From Stygiobacter sp. RIFOXYC2_FULL_38_25 (GTDB taxonomy: Bacteria > Bacteroidota > Ignavibacteria > Ignavibacteriales > Melioribacteraceae): a stretch of DNA of 64,000 nucleotides. The position numbers were made by a program, and so were the translations under genes. The stretch is taken from positions 62,001-126,000 of the forward strand of contig MHAZ01000011.1 in NCBI GenBank assembly GCA_001803165.1, written 5' to 3'. Each line of letters starts with the position of its first letter. Position 1 is the stretch's first letter. This document shows positions 61,644 through 64,000 of the stretch, in pieces. The notes below the pieces were generated by a model. It ran no database searches. It had not been told where the DNA came from and saw nothing but the letters and a program-made list of their open reading frames with translations.

Positions 61644-64000
61644 TTATTTATAAATTTCATCAAGTCTCCACACCAAATCTAAAGCTTCCGGCCAGCCTGT
61701 ATCAGCGAAAATGTCGAGCAAGCCGACTAAGTCCTTCAAATTATTTTCATCTTGAAATTGATCACGATAGTCTGCAATTACTTTCTCAACCAATTTAGTC
61801 ACCTCTCTGATAGCCATAGAATCAATATTATAATTATAATTCTTACTAGCATAGGCAACGGAATAAGCCATATGAAGTACATTTTGTGGATCATATTTTA
61901 GGACCCCATTCAAATATGCCATGAAATAGTGTGCGGTTGGGGCAAACAATATTTCTCTTTCCTTTTGAGTGATCACTTTAAGAACATCTTCTAAAAGAAT
62001 TAAAGTTTCTTTATAATATTCATTTCTAAATTTGTCATCAATTACCTCTTTTTGCTTCTTAAATTCTTTATCAGGTATTTCAGCATGATAATATATTCTA
62101 GTAACTACCTCATGAATTACTCCATAAATATTATGAAATATTTCTTTATCAAAAGGTTTTGTTTCAGAAGAAGTTTTCAGAAGTTCAGTTAGACCAGAAT
62201 TAGCGGAAGTGATTAAACTTCTTAATAATTTAACAGAGTTTTGAAATACCTTTTTATCTGTTATTAAGGTTTTAATATCAACGGCTGTCAAGGCACTAAA
62301 AGTAACTTTCTCTAATATTTTAGAGTTGTCAATTGGTTTCATTAAGTAAATATTTAATAATGCACTTGCTGAGTCAATTTCATACTGGATAATCATTCTA
62401 ACTAATAAAGTAGAAGATGAGGTAAAATACTCAGAATCTGCTTTGGAAGTAAAACCATTAGGAATAATTTGCAGCAATCTTTTTGTAGTATTTTCTCTAT
62501 CCTTATGTAAGGTGTAACTTAGGCTATCTAGAAGCGCTGAATTAACAACTAGATTAGTCTCACTCATTATTAATTTATCTAACAAATCCCAATAAGTTAT
62601 TGATGCATCTTCTGATATTCTCCAAAGATTTCTAACCACCAAATATCTAACCGAAGGAACTTGATCCGATACAAGATTTATAATTGCATTTAAAATCTCT
62701 AATTCCTTTTTATGTGCGAACAACCAAGGTAATATTATTGCTGCTTCGGTTCTTGGAGCGGGAGACCATGAAGGGAAATTATATTCCTTTTCATCATTAG
62801 GATATTTTTTAGGTGACTTTTCATGCGAACAATGTAAAATCATATCTTTCAATGAACTATATTGATTATCAGTAAGTATTGATAATGAATTGAGAATAAT
62901 TTTAGTGCTCTCTGCAACTTTAGACCAAACCGAATCTAGTATAGGTTCATCAGCATCCTTAATATTCTTCAACAATTCAAAATCTTTCACTAAAACCGGT
63001 AATAAAATGTCAATTGCATTTTTGTCGGGATTTCCATTTTGCCACTTAGATACGAATTCAATTAGTGGATTATTTATTTCCTTTAATTCTTGATTAGGTA
63101 TTTTAGACATATCGGCTCCGTAATCTTTCCATATGTCTACTTCTTGTTCCTCCGACCTACCTGAAGATATTGTTACCAATGGAGTATTATCTAAGGATTT
63201 TTTTTGTTCCTTGAATGATTTTATTAATTCTTTAGAATCATTTGATAAACTATCATGAGGTAAACATGACAGTAATTTCGCTTTACGTTGTCTTAACATA
63301 TCATTATCATATGTTTCACTAGGATTATATTCTAGAATAATTTTTTCTAATTGAATAATTTGTTCTGGTTTTATAAAAATCGATGAACTCTTTATGTATT
63401 CTCCTGCTTGATAAGTTGTCTCACTACTAAAAAGAATTTCGGTGTTTTTCAGTATTTCAAAAAGATTCTCGAATAATAATTGAGGATGTTCACAACTGAT
63501 TATTAGTAATTTAGCCCAAACGTAAGCTACTTCGGCATGTTTGATAAATAAGTTAAATATAGTCTCCAGGGATTGACCACTTTCAATTATTGCTGGGAGG
63601 GCTCTTAAAAACTTATTTAACATTCTTAATTCTTCATTATATTCTTCTTCATATTTCGAAGCTGACCATATATAGCTCATATCATTAATAAATAAACATT
63701 CTTTGTCTAGATAAAGTATTTTTTTCTTTAATGATTTTAAATCAACTCCCGTTTTCATGTATGGAAGAATATGCTCGTTAATAGCAAAATCATTAGCAGC
63801 CTTAATGGCAACATATCCGGATTTTATTGGATCAACTTTGATAAAACTATTAAATTTATTTTCAAGTGTATAATGGCATAAATGAAAATCTTGTCTTCGG
63901 TTTGAGATTAAGGGTAATACTGGAGACCCCATGTTTGTTGGTGATTCATCATTAACCACAGTACCAAATACAATTTCATAAAAAGCCATAGCTAGTTCAG
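61644..64000 (-). CDS. C-terminal part of a very large helical protein
   Basis: Open from beyond the right edge to TAA at 61644 (781 residues from the ATG at 63989, which is probably internal since the frame stays open). Helical HEAT-like repeats with segments SPVLPLISNRRQDFHLCHY and WSPAPRTEAAIILPWLF. By style it resembles the C-terminal halves of STAND-type NTPases used in phage defence, but no NTPase part is visible here. Confidence 0.6.
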   Translation of the reverse strand, partial: ELAMAFYEIVFGTVVNDESPTNMGSPVLPLISNRRQDFHLCHYTLENKFNSFIKVDPIKSGYVAIKAANDFAINEHILPYMKTGVDLKSLKKKILYLDKECLFINDMSYIWSASKYEEEYNEELRMLNKFLRALPAIIESGQSLETIFNLFIKHAEVAYVWAKLLIISCEHPQLLFENLFEILKNTEILFSSETTYQAGEYIKSSSIFIKPEQIIQLEKIILEYNPSETYDNDMLRQRKAKLLSCLPHDSLSNDSKELIKSFKEQKKSLDNTPLVTISSGRSEEQEVDIWKDYGADMSKIPNQELKEINNPLIEFVSKWQNGNPDKNAIDILLPVLVKDFELLKNIKDADEPILDSVWSKVAESTKIILNSLSILTDNQYSSLKDMILHCSHEKSPKKYPNDEKEYNFPSWSPAPRTEAAIILPWLFAHKKELEILNAIINLVSDQVPSVRYLVVRNLWRISEDASITYWDLLDKLIMSETNLVVNSALLDSLSYTLHKDRENTTKRLLQIIPNGFTSKADSEYFTSSSTLLVRMIIQYEIDSASALLNIYLMKPIDNSKILEKVTFSALTAVDIKTLITDKKVFQNSVKLLRSLITSANSGLTELLKTSSETKPFDKEIFHNIYGVIHEVVTRIYYHAEIPDKEFKKQKEVIDDKFRNEYYKETLILLEDVLKVITQKEREILFAPTAHYFMAYLNGVLKYDPQNVLHMAYSVAYASKNYNYNIDSMAIREVTKLVEKVIADYRDQFQDENNLKDLVGLLDIFADTGWPEALDLVWRLDEIYK

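Noticed and set aside
1-64000. CRISPR array
   Set aside because: No regularly spaced repeats of suitable length were seen.

Overview
The window looks like a chromosomal segment of an AT-rich member of the Ignavibacteria (Bacteroidota/Chlorobiota group). The main clues are a secreted protein at 8.3-9.0 kb ending in a type IX secretion sorting domain of the 'YSLAQNYPNPFNP' kind, a giant beta-propeller two-component kinase, and many signal peptides that end in '..A|Q'. This placement is inference from protein style; no 16S gene is present.

Chromosomal part (1-20.5 kb): a lipoprotein running off the left edge; an SH3/beta-barrel envelope protein; a lone receiver protein; a GxxExxY gene bracketed by about 60-bp inverted repeats; a propeller sensor kinase with its LuxR-type regulator; a T9SS-exported haem/Ca-type protein; a yceI-marR operon with a palindromic operator over its promoter; a zinc-ribbon protein; a phosphomannomutase; a class V aminotransferase; oligopeptidase F; an OPT transporter; gmhA; a SpoU-type methyltransferase; and tRNA-Thr(TGT).

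Accessory flank (20.6-26.8 kb): an ArdC-like antirestriction domain protein, two lipoproteins, a DUF6266-like protein, a secreted thermonuclease, and two long stretches with no convincing genes.

Mu-type prophage (about 26.83-57.55 kb): both ends carry two copies of TG(A/T)GACA spaced 40-41 bp in mirror orientation, and ATTTTGA flanks both ends as a possible target duplication. Inside are a repressor, a divergent Ner-like HTH gene too short for ordinary ORF calling, a CII-like protein, a DDE transposase (MuA type) with its AAA ATPase (MuB type), a long run of small early genes including DUF3164 and GemA-like proteins, a MuF-like head protein, a protein made of four AP2 domains, a Lar-like protein, a head/packaging cassette inverted relative to everything else (gp36, gp37, gp27, gp28, portal, gpG types), scaffold, capsid, tail tube, lysis-type genes, a tail chaperone pair joined by a U UUU UUA slippery site, tape measure and tail/fibre proteins. 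No sheath or baseplate wedge genes were seen, so the tail is probably siphovirus-like. Several tail-locus proteins have Sec signal peptides, which is unusual.

Right flank (57.6-64 kb): a second lysis-like set (M15 peptidase, coiled-coil membrane protein, GTA-type holin) outside the prophage end, interspersed repeats, a secreted NUC1-type nuclease, an AlbA/Schlafen-type regulator, and the C-terminal part of a very large helical protein that runs off the right edge and may be a defence NTPase.
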